Below are positions 38,586 through 48,294 of a stretch of DNA of 64,000 nucleotides, piece after piece; position 1 is the first letter of the stretch; every line of letters starts with the position of its first letter. The DNA is from Silene latifolia (taxonomy: Eukaryota; Streptophyta; Magnoliopsida; Caryophyllales; Caryophyllaceae). The DNA is taken from NCBI RefSeq assembly GCF_048544455.1, contig NC_133536.1:196605325-196669324 (forward strand), given 5' to 3'. The notes under the pieces were generated by a model. It was not told the DNA's origin, did no database searches, and was given only the letters and a program-made list of their open reading frames with translations. A program made the translations under genes and the position numbers.

Positions 38586-39414
38586 CCACAATAGGCTCCT
38601 GCAAAGACGCAAAAAAACAGCCCGCGAAACTAACAAAACAAGCTTAACTGTTCCCGTCTATGGTTTAAAAACCAATTATTACACACACAACTAAAAACCT
38701 CTGAAAAGCAACTAAAAATTACAACTCCGGGTTGCCCCTCCCGGGTAACGCTAGTTTCAGACAGGTCCCAGCGCGACCTTCTTTTTTCTTCATCCAGCCA
38801 TTCTAATTGAGCCCAGTCAGAACAGCTCAAAGCACGCAGCAACTGATCAAATAACTGCGCATGTGCTACACAAAACTGTAAGTAGCACCATAATATAATA
38901 GTAACATAGGAAAATAAAATGTACAATCGTTTAAGCCTAACAAAATTCCTATGACAACTCCCAAATTTGTCCACAAAATAAAGAAGCTCGGGAGCACTTA
39001 AAAATAAACTAAGGTACCGTTTTAGCTTAGTGAATTTCTGAGGACAAATACGGTGAAAATTTAGTAACTTATTCGCCCATCCGGGAGAGGGTCGAGCATC
39101 GAAAAAAAAGGAGTCATATGAGATAGCGTACTAATACCAACAATAATGAAATTATCGCTAACTACCTCAGGTCGGTTGCTCCCAACATCGGAATCATTGA
39201 TAAAAGAATGTATTACCTCTTCCGTGTCAGGAACAATCACTGACTCAGCTGTCTTCTCATTACCCTCCTTTGTGGATTCTATCCCGTAAATCGCAGCCTC
39301 TAAAGCATCCAACTCGGCTTTGAAAAGGGAAGATTCACCGTAACCATTGTCTTCATCAAAATCGTCATCTAAAACGAACCAAGATGACATTTCATTGCTC
39401 TCCATGGCCAATAT
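38586..39414 (-). other. Interior of the pol-less element between the motif clusters
   Basis: Contains a minus-strand open frame of 116 codons (39061-39411), acidic, starting MAMESNEMSSWFVLDDDF. It might be a piece of the region between gag and protease. I do not recognise it, and no catalytic motif is seen. Confidence 0.4.
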
Positions 39415-39600
39415 GGTCGATCGATTAAAGATAGTATTCGATCAAAAGCTTTCCTCTTGGATATCACTCGATCGAACACAAGAATCTGCTCGATCGAGAA
39501 ATTCCTCATAACAGCTGTTCGATCGAGTGGTATTTTCTATTCGATTGAACACTTTCTCAGATATTCCACTCGATCGAACACTATAACCAGTTTGATTGAG
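39415..39600. repeat. Interior CTCGATCGAG cluster 2
   Basis: About eight words, for example TCACTCGATCGAACAC, CTGCTCGATCGAGAAA, CTGTTCGATCGAGTGG and CCACTCGATCGAACAC, some decayed to TTCGATTGAAC. Same motif and spacing as at 38395 and in both LTRs. Confidence 0.85.
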
Positions 39601-39771
39601 TACTTGCTGCTGTACAACGCAGAAATCTTCAAGTAATGCTTCGTTTTCAGATAGATCTTTATATTCCGAGTCATAAAAATCATCAGTAGCGCTAGGAAAC
39701 TCGGGTCCTTCATGGGAAAGACCACTTTCGGTGTAGGTAACGCATACCTTCTCTGGTTGCCTAATGTTCGA

Positions 39772-40140
39772 CTAATCAGCTAGTTGAGCTATTTGAGACT
39801 CCAGCTCAACGAATTGAGCTTTCTTATGTCTATCGTCTTCTTGCAGTCGGAGTGCAAGTGTCTTAATCAAAGATTTCAACTCCGCAAAGGCTTCTTGCTG
39901 TTTATCAAGAGGAGGAACTTGTTGTTGCGGTGGCCAAACAAAAGAAGGCTTTTGATAGCCTTGTTGATAAAGCGGATGTGGCGGCACAATTGCAGTGGAA
40001 TGACTAGCTTGTCTACGCTGCTTGAACGCATAGACCTCGTCGTTCTCCGCCAATCAAATAGCGGCATTGTGCCTAGCAGCACCACATCTCTCACAGTAAG
40101 CCACCTGCTGCGCCATAGGATGGACATAGGTGGAAGGTCA
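39772..40140 (-). pseudogene. Gag C-terminal remnant of the pol-less element
   Basis: Minus-strand sequence has AYCERCGAARHNAA, the start of an Athila-type zinc knuckle. It continues MAENDEVYAFKQRRQ and a QEAFAELKSLIKTL ... QFVELESQIAQLA helix. That helix is characteristic of the Athila gag C-terminus. Only this end of gag remains. Treated as a fossil. Confidence 0.65.
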
Positions 40141-40306
40141 AAGGTACTCAAGCCTTCCCTTTGACGATCTTTTACCTAGAACTGTCTAGGTAGGACCTGT
40201 AGGACCTATCAAAACAGCACTAAAGAAAAAGATGAGAACTGCCTCAAGGGATAAATCCCTTAAGGCTAAAGACAGACAAAAATAACAAGAAAATAAATAG
40301 TTGCCT

Positions 40307-40323
40307 CCCCGGCAACGACGCCA
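40307..40323 (-). other. Primer-binding site of the pol-less element
   Basis: Minus strand TGGCGTCGTTGCCGGGG next to the LTR at 40329, one base off the Athila/Tat consensus. Confidence 0.8.
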
Positions 40324-40328
40324 AAATT

Positions 40329-41659
40329 TGATACTGTCGTTTCAGTACCAAAAATAAATACCTAAGTACTACTAACAGAAGTCAGCGGTAAGTAGGGTCG
40401 ATCTCCACAGGGAGGCGGTCACTATCTACTTGTCAATTTAATCTGTCTACGGTCACAATTTGGGGATTTAAGTTATTTGAACTAAAACTAAAGGAGATTA
40501 AAGTGAGAAAAGAGTAAGAGGATTAACAGTAAGGAAGAAAACTAGGATTGTCAGTTTATCAATGAATATCAGATAATTGCAGCTAAGGTCACAGATCGAT
40601 CAATTGTATCAGTCTAAGGGGCAACGAATATCTCCTTCCGGTCTCAATTTGCCCTAAAATACTATTAGCTTAGCTTCCGCCCTCACTAAAGTATCCTATT
40701 GTTCACTGCGGGTCTCACCCCTTCCAACCTTCCGGTCTAGGTTAAGGCTTACCCAGATTAATTAAGCTAAATGCATCAATTCAAGTATCTAGTTACAGTT
40801 AATTGCGGTGATTAACAACAAAGACATGATAACAATGAAAGATCTGTAAACCTAATTAGCAACTAACAATAATCATCGAATCTCCTAAATCCTAGCAAGA
40901 GATTTAGCTATGCATACTAGTAAATAAGACACGAGCGAAAGATAAAAGAATAACAGGCATCACAATTAAAGAGAGAGTAAAGAGAAAGAGAAGATTACAA
41001 ATTAGAATCCGGAAAATAGAGAGAAAAGCAGTGTTCAAGAGTAAAAAGAAGAAAAGAAATGTATGAAGTGATCCTTAAATCACATGTCGTCTTTCCTATT
41101 TATAGGAAAGACAATTATTTAACCTAGAAAACGAAATTAAACTAAAGAAGCCCGAGCCCATTAGAAAATTACTCGATCGAGCCATTTGGAAATACTCGAT
41201 CGAACAAAAACAAGCAAAAACCACTCGATCGAGTAGATAAACCACTCGATCGAGGAACCACTAAAAAGCTCATCTCGATGGAACATATAAAGTACTCGAT
41301 CGAGTCTTCTCATCCTCCAAAAGTGCTCGATCGACTAATAAAGCCTTCGATCGAGTCACTTTGACTCAGCCAGCAACATTATGTCGTTAGTTTCAGCCTT
41401 GACTCGGTGATTTAGCTTCCGAATTGACTTCACGCATCTCATAACAGTACTATTCTCGCTCCAAATCCACTCATCCTCCAAATGTATACAAAACAGACGA
41501 TAAAAGGCTTGATTCAACCACTTTTGGGTCCATTCCTGCATATAAACCAGAACAAACCAAAGTAGAATATTCGGGGCATTTCGTAGCATAAAACTATGAG
41601 GATAGCATAGAAATACGTGCATAAGAGGCTCATAAAGAATATATAAAATGCACGTATCA
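40329..41659 (-). repeat. 5' LTR of the pol-less element
   Basis: 1331 bp partner of 35406-36728, with a CTCGATCGAG cluster at 41165-41362 matching that in the other LTR. Confidence 0.9.
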
Positions 41660-41664
41660 ATATG

Positions 41665-41750
41665 ATTGAGCAAGTTCGATTGACTCGTCAAAAGATGAAA
41701 GCAGCTCAAGATCGCCAAAAGAGTTATGCAGATTTGCACCGTAGGGTGAA
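41665..41750 (+). pseudogene. Chromovirus integrase remnant, part 2
   Basis: Plus strand reads MIEQVRLTRQKMKAAQDRQK followed by SYADLHRR, the motif that follows the integrase core in chromoviruses. It continues from 35400 across the pol-less element. Sequence after about 41750 no longer codes. Confidence 0.75.
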
Positions 41751-42284
41751 AATATACTACACATATTCATTTCACCCGATTCACTCTACAGTATTGACTA
41801 CCGATGAATAAAAAAGGGATAGTCTATGATGTACCTCTAAGTTTTTGAGTTTTCTAAGTTGTATCCCTTCTTTTTTGAAATTCTATGTTGTACCCCTGAA
41901 TTCTATATTATAGTCTATAACATGACCTTATTGATTGTCCTTGTTAACGTAATTCGCTAGTAGATCGATTCCTTCACTCATTGAGGCACCAATCACTCAG
42001 TAACACGTCTGCATACTTATTAACTCATCCAGTTATCAACTAACTTGCTTAATAATCGATTAACATTTTTAAAAATGCATAAAACTTTATTATCCTTTTA
42101 TACTTCTTTAAAGAGGTATTAAAGGTAATTTGCAATTGGTTAAAGTTTTTTTGTGATGATTATCATAATATAAGATGATATGATGTTAATTAGTGAGATT
42201 TAAGGTTAAAGAACGATTGTTAGAGAGATAACGAGTGAAGAGAGAGTTAAAAGAGGTCATTGTACACTACAACAAATAAGGTCA

Positions 42285-42640
42285 AAGGCGACCATATAAG
42301 GCGACTGAGAACAGTCGCCATTATGAATATAGCGACTAAGGCCCGTCGCCCGCACTTCGTAGCTAGGTTTAGTCGCTTCCCGTCGCCAAATTTGGCGACG
42401 GAATTTTTTAAAGCGGGCGGCAGAAACCCGTCGCCAAATTTGGCGACTGCCTAGTCGCCAATTTGGCGATTGTCATTAGTTTCCATGTAGTCGCCATGTA
42501 AGAGGCCACGTCACCTCCAAAACCTCACAATTGGCGACGGTTTTTGGTCGCAAATTTGGCGACTGTTTTTGGTCGCCATTGTCCCTAAAATTTAATTATG
42601 ATCAGAAGGTTAGCGACGGAATGCCGTCGCCATTTGCCCA
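42285..42640. repeat. Left subterminal repeats of the second CACTA
   Basis: Many copies of TTTGGCGACNG / CNGTCGCCAAA, frequently as the palindrome GTCGCCAAATTTGGCGAC, with AGTCGCC and CCGTCGCC variants. Matched by 44880-45115. Confidence 0.8.
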
Positions 42641-42852
42641 GTATCAGTTGCCAATTTCACATGTTTTTTAGCCTAGAAATCATTTTTTACCTAGCCAAAT
42701 ACGTAAAAACCTGCAAATAAACCAACACTACCAGCAGAGAACACATGGGAAGCCAACACGACCAAATTTGATAAAGAAAATCATGTTCCATACACACAAC
42801 TACGAGTTTTGGTCATCTAACATTATCCGGGAATAACATGTTCTCTAAAAAA

Positions 42853-44489
42853 CTACATAACCGGGAAACTTGCTCCCACTCCACTACCACCTCCATAATT
42901 AGGATCTCTAGGATCCTTTTGTTGTGGGCGCCACCCACTGTTGCAATTGGCGAAAAAGGAGTTCATCCTTTCCATTTCCTCCTTCATCCTCCGAATTTCT
43001 TCATCTCTCTCGGCATCCCGCATCTCCCTCTTGGCATTCTGCTTCTCCTTGGCGGCTAGTTAAGCTTGGAGCACACTTACGATACTTGGGGTATAAGGTT
43101 GTTGTTGGGAGGAAATTGACCCTCTTCTTCTTGGAGTAGGGTAGAAAATCTCCTTTGCCGACCCGGCTCCATACACATCTCCTCTTTGGAATCCCTCAAC
43201 AAGATCAAACCATAGCTCGCTGTCATCAATTTCCGGGTTGTTCTTCCTTCGGACAAGGAATCGTTCCTAAAAAATTGATAAAACGTTAATGGTTAGAGGT
43301 TACTTGTCTAAAAATTGATAAAACATATACTTTAACACATTAAAAAAAAAATTTTTGACACTTGCATATAACTCTTGATCTTTTGCCTTCGTGAAGATCA
43401 ACTTGCCCTTGCTTGTCTTCTTTGCGTGAGTGTCAACAAAGAGATCAACAATCGTGGGCATCTTGCCCTTATTCTTCTTGGTCTTCCGGGAAAAAAAACA
43501 AGGAATTGTTACTCAAACATGATAACTAATGAGACTAAATTAGAAGATTATTAAATTAAAAGCTAAGACAAATAACTTACATCTGACAACACTCGATCAT
43601 GAAAACATTGAGACCCTCCATAATGAGTAGGCTCAACTTCCGCGTCCTTTTCTCCTCCTTTCCTGTTGATTTTGTTCCGGGCCGATGCTTCCTTGAACTC
43701 AGGACTGTTCCGGTACTTGGTAAATTCCTCATATGACGCACCTATAATCAATAAAATATCAATTATTAATTAATATAGTTTCAAAATATGTAATGAATTT
43801 TAACTAATTATGGGTATTAAAAGAAACTAAATACCTTTCATGAAAGATGGCGCCTTCTTCCTCTTAGACACCTTATACATGTTGTCCCTTAGCCTCTTCT
43901 TGCCAATGTCATTATACATTTGCCAAACTAGGCGCTCAAGGTCGGTTGGCCAATAGAACACACGCTACAAAAAGTAAACAAATTCATGAGAAACAAATTA
44001 ATAATAAGGTAATTAGAATAAATAAATTATATTTTATAATATATATTTTATAAATAGATACCCGGAAGTTGTTGAACCACATCTCCTTATCTTCATCAGT
44101 AGCGTTACTCCAACAAGTGACGTCGTGTGTCATGTTCTCTTGGGTGCTAGCAGTCACACCACGAACAACTGTTTGACACCTAAACCTGAAATCAAACATG
44201 TTAAAAACATAATTATATAGGAAAAAAAATAATGTATAACATATGTCTAAAAAAAGTCATTTATTACTAAATAAAAAAATTACAAACTAGAATGAATAAA
44301 AAATTACCAAAGACCATTCGGATCAAGGATCATCCTGCCGTCAGTATGTCGGGGTATAGCAACCTCCTCCTCCTCCTCCTCCTCCTCACTCACCTCCGTA
44401 GTAGAACGGTCAACGTCCCCCTCCTGCTCTCGGGAGCTACTACCGCCCTCACTATAGCCTCCCCGCTGCCTACCTCCTCCACGAGCCAT
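42853..44489 (-). pseudogene. Transposase_24 (Ptta/En/Spm) protein gene of the CACTA, six exons, one stop
   Basis: Exons by splice-site and frame agreement: 44308-44489, 44062-44185, 43835-43964, 43581-43741, 43360-43482 and 42853-43266. The total is 1134 nt, all phases closing. The protein (about 377 aa) starts MARGGGRQRGG with an acidic run. It continues FRCQTVVRGVTAST, MWFNNFRVFYWPTDL, KKRLRDNMYKVSKRKKAPSF and NKINRKGGEKDAEVEPTHYG, then KMPTIVDLFVDTHAKKTSKG. This is the order of the plant Transposase_24 family. It ends in a charged coiled coil (KEKQNAKREMRDAERDEEIR). One in-frame TAA (43060-43062) stands where CAA would keep reading through the coiled coil. These proteins are thought to bind CACTA ends; that role is family knowledge. 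Confidence 0.82.
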
Positions 44490-44639
44490 GTGTACTACAA
44501 TTGAATAAAAAGTGTTAGCAAATATTACAGGATAATTATTATAAGATACAAAAAAATAAAACCTAATAAACAGATATAAAAGAAGAAAATAAAACGCTAA
44601 TAATTGTTTCCAAATTTTGATATGCATATTTTCAATACC

Positions 44640-44728
44640 TCATCATCATCATCATCATCATCATCATCTTCTTCTTCTTCTTCTTCTTCTTCTTCTTCTT
44701 CTTCTTCTTCTTCTTCTTCTTCTTCCCC
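44640..44728. repeat. Compound microsatellite (TCA)n(TTC)n
   Basis: Uninterrupted CATCAT repeats (44640-44667) followed by about 20 TTC units, then C/T-rich sequence and a poly-T run (44808-44827). It lies upstream of the transposase-gene ATG at 44489. Confidence 0.95.
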
Positions 44729-44879
44729 CTCTTCTATCCCATCCCTCTCCTTATCATTCTCTTCTTTTTCCTCCTCTTCTAACTCCTCCTCCGCTTCGGG
44801 TCCTTAGTTTTTTTTTTTTTTTTTTTTGTTAAGATTAATGAATGGTGGATAACGGGTGAAGAAATGAGCGTTAAAAACA

Positions 44880-45115
44880 AAGCAGGGGATTGGCGACGGT
44901 TTTTGGTCGCCAATTTGGCGACGGGTAATGGTCGCTAATTTTGGCGACTGTTTTTGGTCGCCAAAATGGATAATATGTCGTCGCCAGTGGATTTCCTACA
45001 GATTTTCGGATAAAAAGCTACAGTCGCCAAATTGGCGACTGTTTTCCGTCGCCCGCCTTTTTTTTCTGTCGCCAAATTGGCGACTGTTTTGACAGTCGTC
45101 TACTGTAGACGCCTT
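44880..45115. repeat. Right subterminal repeats of the second CACTA
   Basis: Words such as GGCGACGGTTTTTGGTCGCC and TCGCCAAATTGGCGACTG in both orientations, mirroring 42285-42640. Confidence 0.8.
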
Positions 45116-45235
45116 TACCTTGTTTTCTTGTAGTGTATATAGATGAAGTAAGGGGTTTAGGGATATATTGTGGAATAAAAAAAGGGAGACAACATAGAAA
45201 ACGCAAAAACTAAATAGTACACAATAAAATTTCCC

Positions 45236-45545
45236 ATAAAACAATATACATGAAAATGATCGAATATGTACGAATGAAATATTGTAAAATGTACTTGGAT
45301 ATGAATATGAGTTCGTGTATCTATGTCCATTCCATTGTTTTCCCTACTTGTAATCTAGATTGTTTAAGGCTCTGTTTAATTAGAGTGTTTGATAATTAGC
45401 AGATTAGATTAATTAGAATGATTTCATTAAAATTATATGAGTGTCGATTTTCGTAGTACACATTTTACTCATCGTAGTACAGTGTTACAATTTTACACCT
45501 TTCATTTTTCCTTTTATTTTCCCTCTCTAACCCCCCTCTCTCTAA
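45236..45545. other. Intergenic sequence, no feature recognised
   Basis: AT-rich, without a reading frame of interest. Ends in a C/T-rich stretch that supplied the hAT target site. Confidence 0.5.
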
Positions 45546-45917
45546 TAGACCTGGTAAAAGCAACCTGACCTGATTGATCCGACCCGAAATGGCTGACCCG
45601 AGAGCCGAAGTGACCCGAAAACCCGAATTGACCCAACCCGAACATGACCCGAGCTTTTTTGACCCGAACTGGCCTGACCCGAAAATGACCGATCGAAACC
45701 ACCAAATCCGAAAATGACCCGACAAAATATAACTCTAACTCAACTGAAATGACAATTTCTCTATTATTCATTGAACCGAAAATTACCCGACCCAAAACAA
45801 CCCTACCCGCTTGACCCGGAACGGACCCGACCAACAAACCCAAAACAGACCCGGAACCCGGAATGACCCGTTCCGACCCGAATTGACCCGACCCGCTGAC
45901 TCGTTTTGCCAGGCCTA
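45546..45917. mobile_element. hAT-type MITE filled with GACCCGAA repeats
   Basis: 372 bp, ends TAGACCTGGTAAAA and TTTTGCCAGGCCTA (inverted, 12 of 14 matching). Flanked by the exact 8-bp duplication CTCTCTAA (45538-45545 and 45918-45925), the hAT signature. The interior is mostly degenerate units of GACCCGAA, GACCCGACC and TGACCCG. Open frames across it on the minus strand are products of this repeat and not genes. Confidence 0.85.
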
Positions 45918-45925
45918 CTCTCTAA

Positions 45926-46546
45926 TGTATTCCTCTTTGTTTACAAACCTTCATCTAATTTCACTCTCCTTTCCCCTCTAATTTCACAAACTTGCTATTC
46001 AAACGATTGTTATCGATGTTGGGTGAGGGGATTCTACAGCCATCTATTGCACCGGTAGTTTGGATCCGACGGTGTAACCTTTTGTACTATATTACTAATT
46101 TACTACATCAAAATTATTTCTTTCTTTTTGTTTAATGTACTACGTTGTACAGCTTGTACTCAATAATCAATACTACATACGTTTGTGCACTACACATGCC
46201 GGCTTGTCGAAGTGGCGAACGAATTTTTGTTAATTGCAGTACATTGATACTACATACATATACATTATTGCACTACATATACCGCCGTGTACTACGTTTA
46301 ATTTTTACTACTCTTAGGAGTACTATATATGACGGCCTGTTGAACGGAATCTGACAAACACCTGTTATCCATCTTGACGGCGACGCTTGTCCATGTCACC
46401 GGTAACATCCGACTACACCAACATTCCTAGCATGCGACACCAACTAATAATAATTAATTTGAACATAAATCTTAATTAAAAAAATACAAAACTATAACCT
46501 ATAACAAAGAGTAAATTTGATTATTACAAATGGGTTTATAAATTAA
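45926..46546. other. Intergenic sequence, no feature recognised
   Basis: No domain in any frame. Repeated ACTACAT/TACTAC words at about 46080-46330 look like low-complexity drift. Confidence 0.5.
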
Positions 46547-46933
46547 AGGTTTTTCTAACGTGTGCTCTAAGGGCTCACATTAAAAACCATAAAGAGAAAG
46601 ATTCTCAAGGTAATTTCATGATAAATTTAGAGATGAACTCATTGTTGTCATTTTTAATGAAATTATCGTGAGAATTTTTCCTTTTAGGGCTTCTTAATGT
46701 GTGATCTTAGGACCAAAGTTGGCTGGTGTGAGTAGTAAGGGCTCTCATCTCTTAAACAAGTGGTCAGAGATTTGATTCTCGACTCTTGCGTATAAAAAGG
46801 CAAAACTTGGGAGGGGTCAACCCATTAAATTGTCTTCAGTACCCCGAAGGAGATTGTCTGAGCTGTCGGTGGTGGACTCCTGATCAACACCGAAAAAAAA
46901 TGTATGCCCTTAGGGCACATGTTAGAAAAACCC
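46547..46933. mobile_element. Mutator-type MITE with 9-bp TSD
   Basis: Ends AGGTTTTTCTAACGTGTGC and, inverted on the right, GGGTTTTTCTAACATGTGC, flanked by the exact 9-bp duplication ATAAATTAA (46538-46546 and 46934-46942). A second, inner inverted repeat (CTCACATTAA and TTAATGTGTG) can fold the left two thirds into a hairpin. A SINE-like stretch separates the hairpin from the right end. Confidence 0.8.
46715..46898 (+). mobile_element. SINE-like insertion inside the MITE
   Basis: Begins TGGCTGGTGTGAGTAGTAAG and contains GGTCAGAGATTTGATTCTCG, similar to an RNA polymerase III A-box region and B box (GGTTCGATTC) of tRNA-derived SINEs. The tail ends in AAAAAAAA. Boundaries are approximate, and I found no clear target duplication. 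Confidence 0.45.
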
Positions 46934-46942
46934 ATAAATTAA

Positions 46943-47856
46943 TTACTTGTTCTATATTCGAATAATCATTCATAATTGAGTAATTTGATTGAGATTGAAG
47001 GAAGTTAAGAATGAAACAATAAGAGAAAGTAGAGAGGGTTAGGTTTGATATTTTTTGGTTAAGGGTATATTGATGAAAAATTTGATTCAAATTGTACTGA
47101 AATGAGTAAAATGTCTACTACAAAAATAAATTACGAAAATAAATATGCTAATACAATATGCCGCTATTAACAACATATTAAAAAATAGTAGGTTCTGATC
47201 AATTTGCTATGAGATTATGCCATTTATCAAATATATGAAAATAGCAGATTGATTGGTCAATTTTAATTAAACCGAAATCTACTAATTTCGCTCAATATAA
47301 TATTGTTCGAGGACATGAAGAGAACGGAGATGAGAATTAGAAGGGTGAAAAAATATTTGTTTGGTTAACAAATATTGTAGGAGGGAAATGGAGGGGATGG
47401 AAACAAATCCCCATCTTCCCGTCCAAGGCAAATTAATTTTTTTTCCAATATAAGTACGTTTAAAGGCTCTATTCGACAACACATTTGACTACCGTGGGGC
47501 AATTCATCTCAACTAAAAAGCACGGGATTTAAGTAGCTTATTTTGAACAAAACTAAACTGAACGAAAGCAAGCTAAAATTAAGACGAAAAAAAAAAACCC
47601 TACATAAGCTTCTTTTTAGCTAACTATTGTTTCTTAAAAAGTATTTAATAAATATCGTTTCTGCTAGCTTATTCCTACGCCACCTGATACTCGTATGGAA
47701 TTACGATTTATTATGCAAGAAGACATTCTTTGGCCTAGGTGATTATACCATGTGTAATAGCTAGTTAGTTTTTGGGGTTTGCCCTTTTATGTACTCAAAA
47801 CAAAAAGAAAAAGAATTCAATTATATTCAAAGTTATCAAATGAATCGACCACGGAA
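46943..47856. other. Intergenic sequence, mostly unremarkable
   Basis: No gene. The word AGGAGGGAAATGGAGGGG at 47381 recurs at 51812 and 58314. A family of small elements may share it. Confidence 0.4.
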
Positions 47857-48024
47857 ATTCAAAAGCTAGACTCAAAACTCCATTTGTTTGGAATGGATAC
47901 ATTTTCTTGTAAGTCAAGCCTTTGATACAACCTCTTGGACACCAAGAATTCAAAAGCTAGACTCAAAACTCCATTTGTTTGGAATGGATACATTTTCTCG
48001 GAATTCAAAAGCTAGACTCAAATC
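47857..48024. repeat. Short direct repeat array
   Basis: A unit starting ATTCAAAAGCTAGACTCAAA and continuing to GGATACATTTTCT occurs at 47857 and 47946, and its first about 20 bp again at 48003. The first two copies are identical over about 50 bp. Confidence 0.9.
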
Positions 48025-48073
48025 ATACACCATACTTCCAAGTTCCAAGTTCCAAAAACACATTCTTCCCCAC

Positions 48074-48127
48074 GATCATTTACAACTTTTTTTTTTTTTT
48101 TTTTTGACAAGTGATCATTTACAACTT
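48074..48127. repeat. Poly-T insert between 15-bp direct repeats
   Basis: GATCATTTACAACTT occurs at 48074-48088 and 48113-48127. Between lie a poly-T run and GACAAGT, 24 bp in all. This is what a retroposon reduced to its poly(A) tail, inserted with a target duplication, would leave. Confidence 0.8.
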
Positions 48128-48294
48128 AAGACCTTACTAATACAGTATATATTAACAAAACAGTAAGCCTATGACCTGCTCGATTTACACACAGCCACAC
48201 AGGTACTGCAAATACAACATATATGGCAAAACGACTTGAAAAACTTAATCACAACGCTATAGTCCAGAATATAGCAGCCAGGAAGTAGAACCTA

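Larger units (their letters stand above)
35406..41659 (-). mobile_element. Pol-less (LARD-like) Athila-related LTR element with CTCGATCGAG clusters
   Basis: LTRs 35406-36728 and 40329-41659 start TGATAC and end CGTATCA, and are flanked by the exact duplication ATATG (35401-35405 and 41660-41664). Minus orientation follows from the primer site GGCGTCGTTGCCGGGG at about 40307-40323 and the purine tract next to 36728. The 3.6-kb interior codes only for a gag C-terminal remnant, and no protease, RT or integrase is visible. The LTRs differ at scattered sites by eye, so the age is moderate. It inserted into the chromovirus integrase, which resumes at 41665. Confidence 0.9.
42265..45135 (-). mobile_element. 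CACTA transposon with Transposase_24 gene
   Basis: 2871 bp, starts CACTACAACAAATAAGGTC and ends CCTTGTTTTCTTGTAGTG. The ends are diverged inverted repeats (GGTCAAAGGCG against GGTAAAGGCG). Subterminal regions (42285-42640 and 44880-45115) are packed with GTCGCCAAATTTGGCGAC-type words on both strands. The flanking 3 bases (GTA and TAT) do not match, so no TSD is claimed. It encodes one multi-exon protein of the plant En/Spm accessory family on the minus strand and no DDE transposase, so it would need another element for movement. Confidence 0.85.
41816..45235. mobile_element. Probable Mutator-like inverted-repeat element, split by a CACTA
   Basis: The outer stretches 41816-41900 and 45160-45235 are inverted repeats of each other. 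Shared words are GTTTTCTAAGTTGTATCCCTT on the left and, reverse-complemented, GTTTTCTATGTTGTCTCCCTT on the right, with TTTAGTTTTTG next to each. Flanks are AATAAAAAA and ATAAAACAA, a weak 9-bp duplication. There is no transposase, so this would be a MITE or deletion derivative into which the CACTA at 42265 later jumped. Superfamily is inferred from the long ends and TSD length only. Confidence 0.5.

Noticed and set aside
44604-44832. Poly-serine and poly-leucine frames
   Set aside because: Both are readings of the (TCA)n(TTC)n microsatellite in the CACTA element.
42262-45138. Target duplication for the second CACTA
   Set aside because: The 3-bp flanks GTA and TAT do not match, so none is claimed even though the inverted ends are clear.
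45465-45843. Minus-strand frames of 86 and 109 codons
   Set aside because: They are made of translated GACCCGAA repeats of the hAT MITE.
46720-46790. Possible tRNA gene
   Set aside because: Only a B-box-like segment is visible. No cloverleaf with acceptor stem can be formed, so a SINE-like origin fits better.
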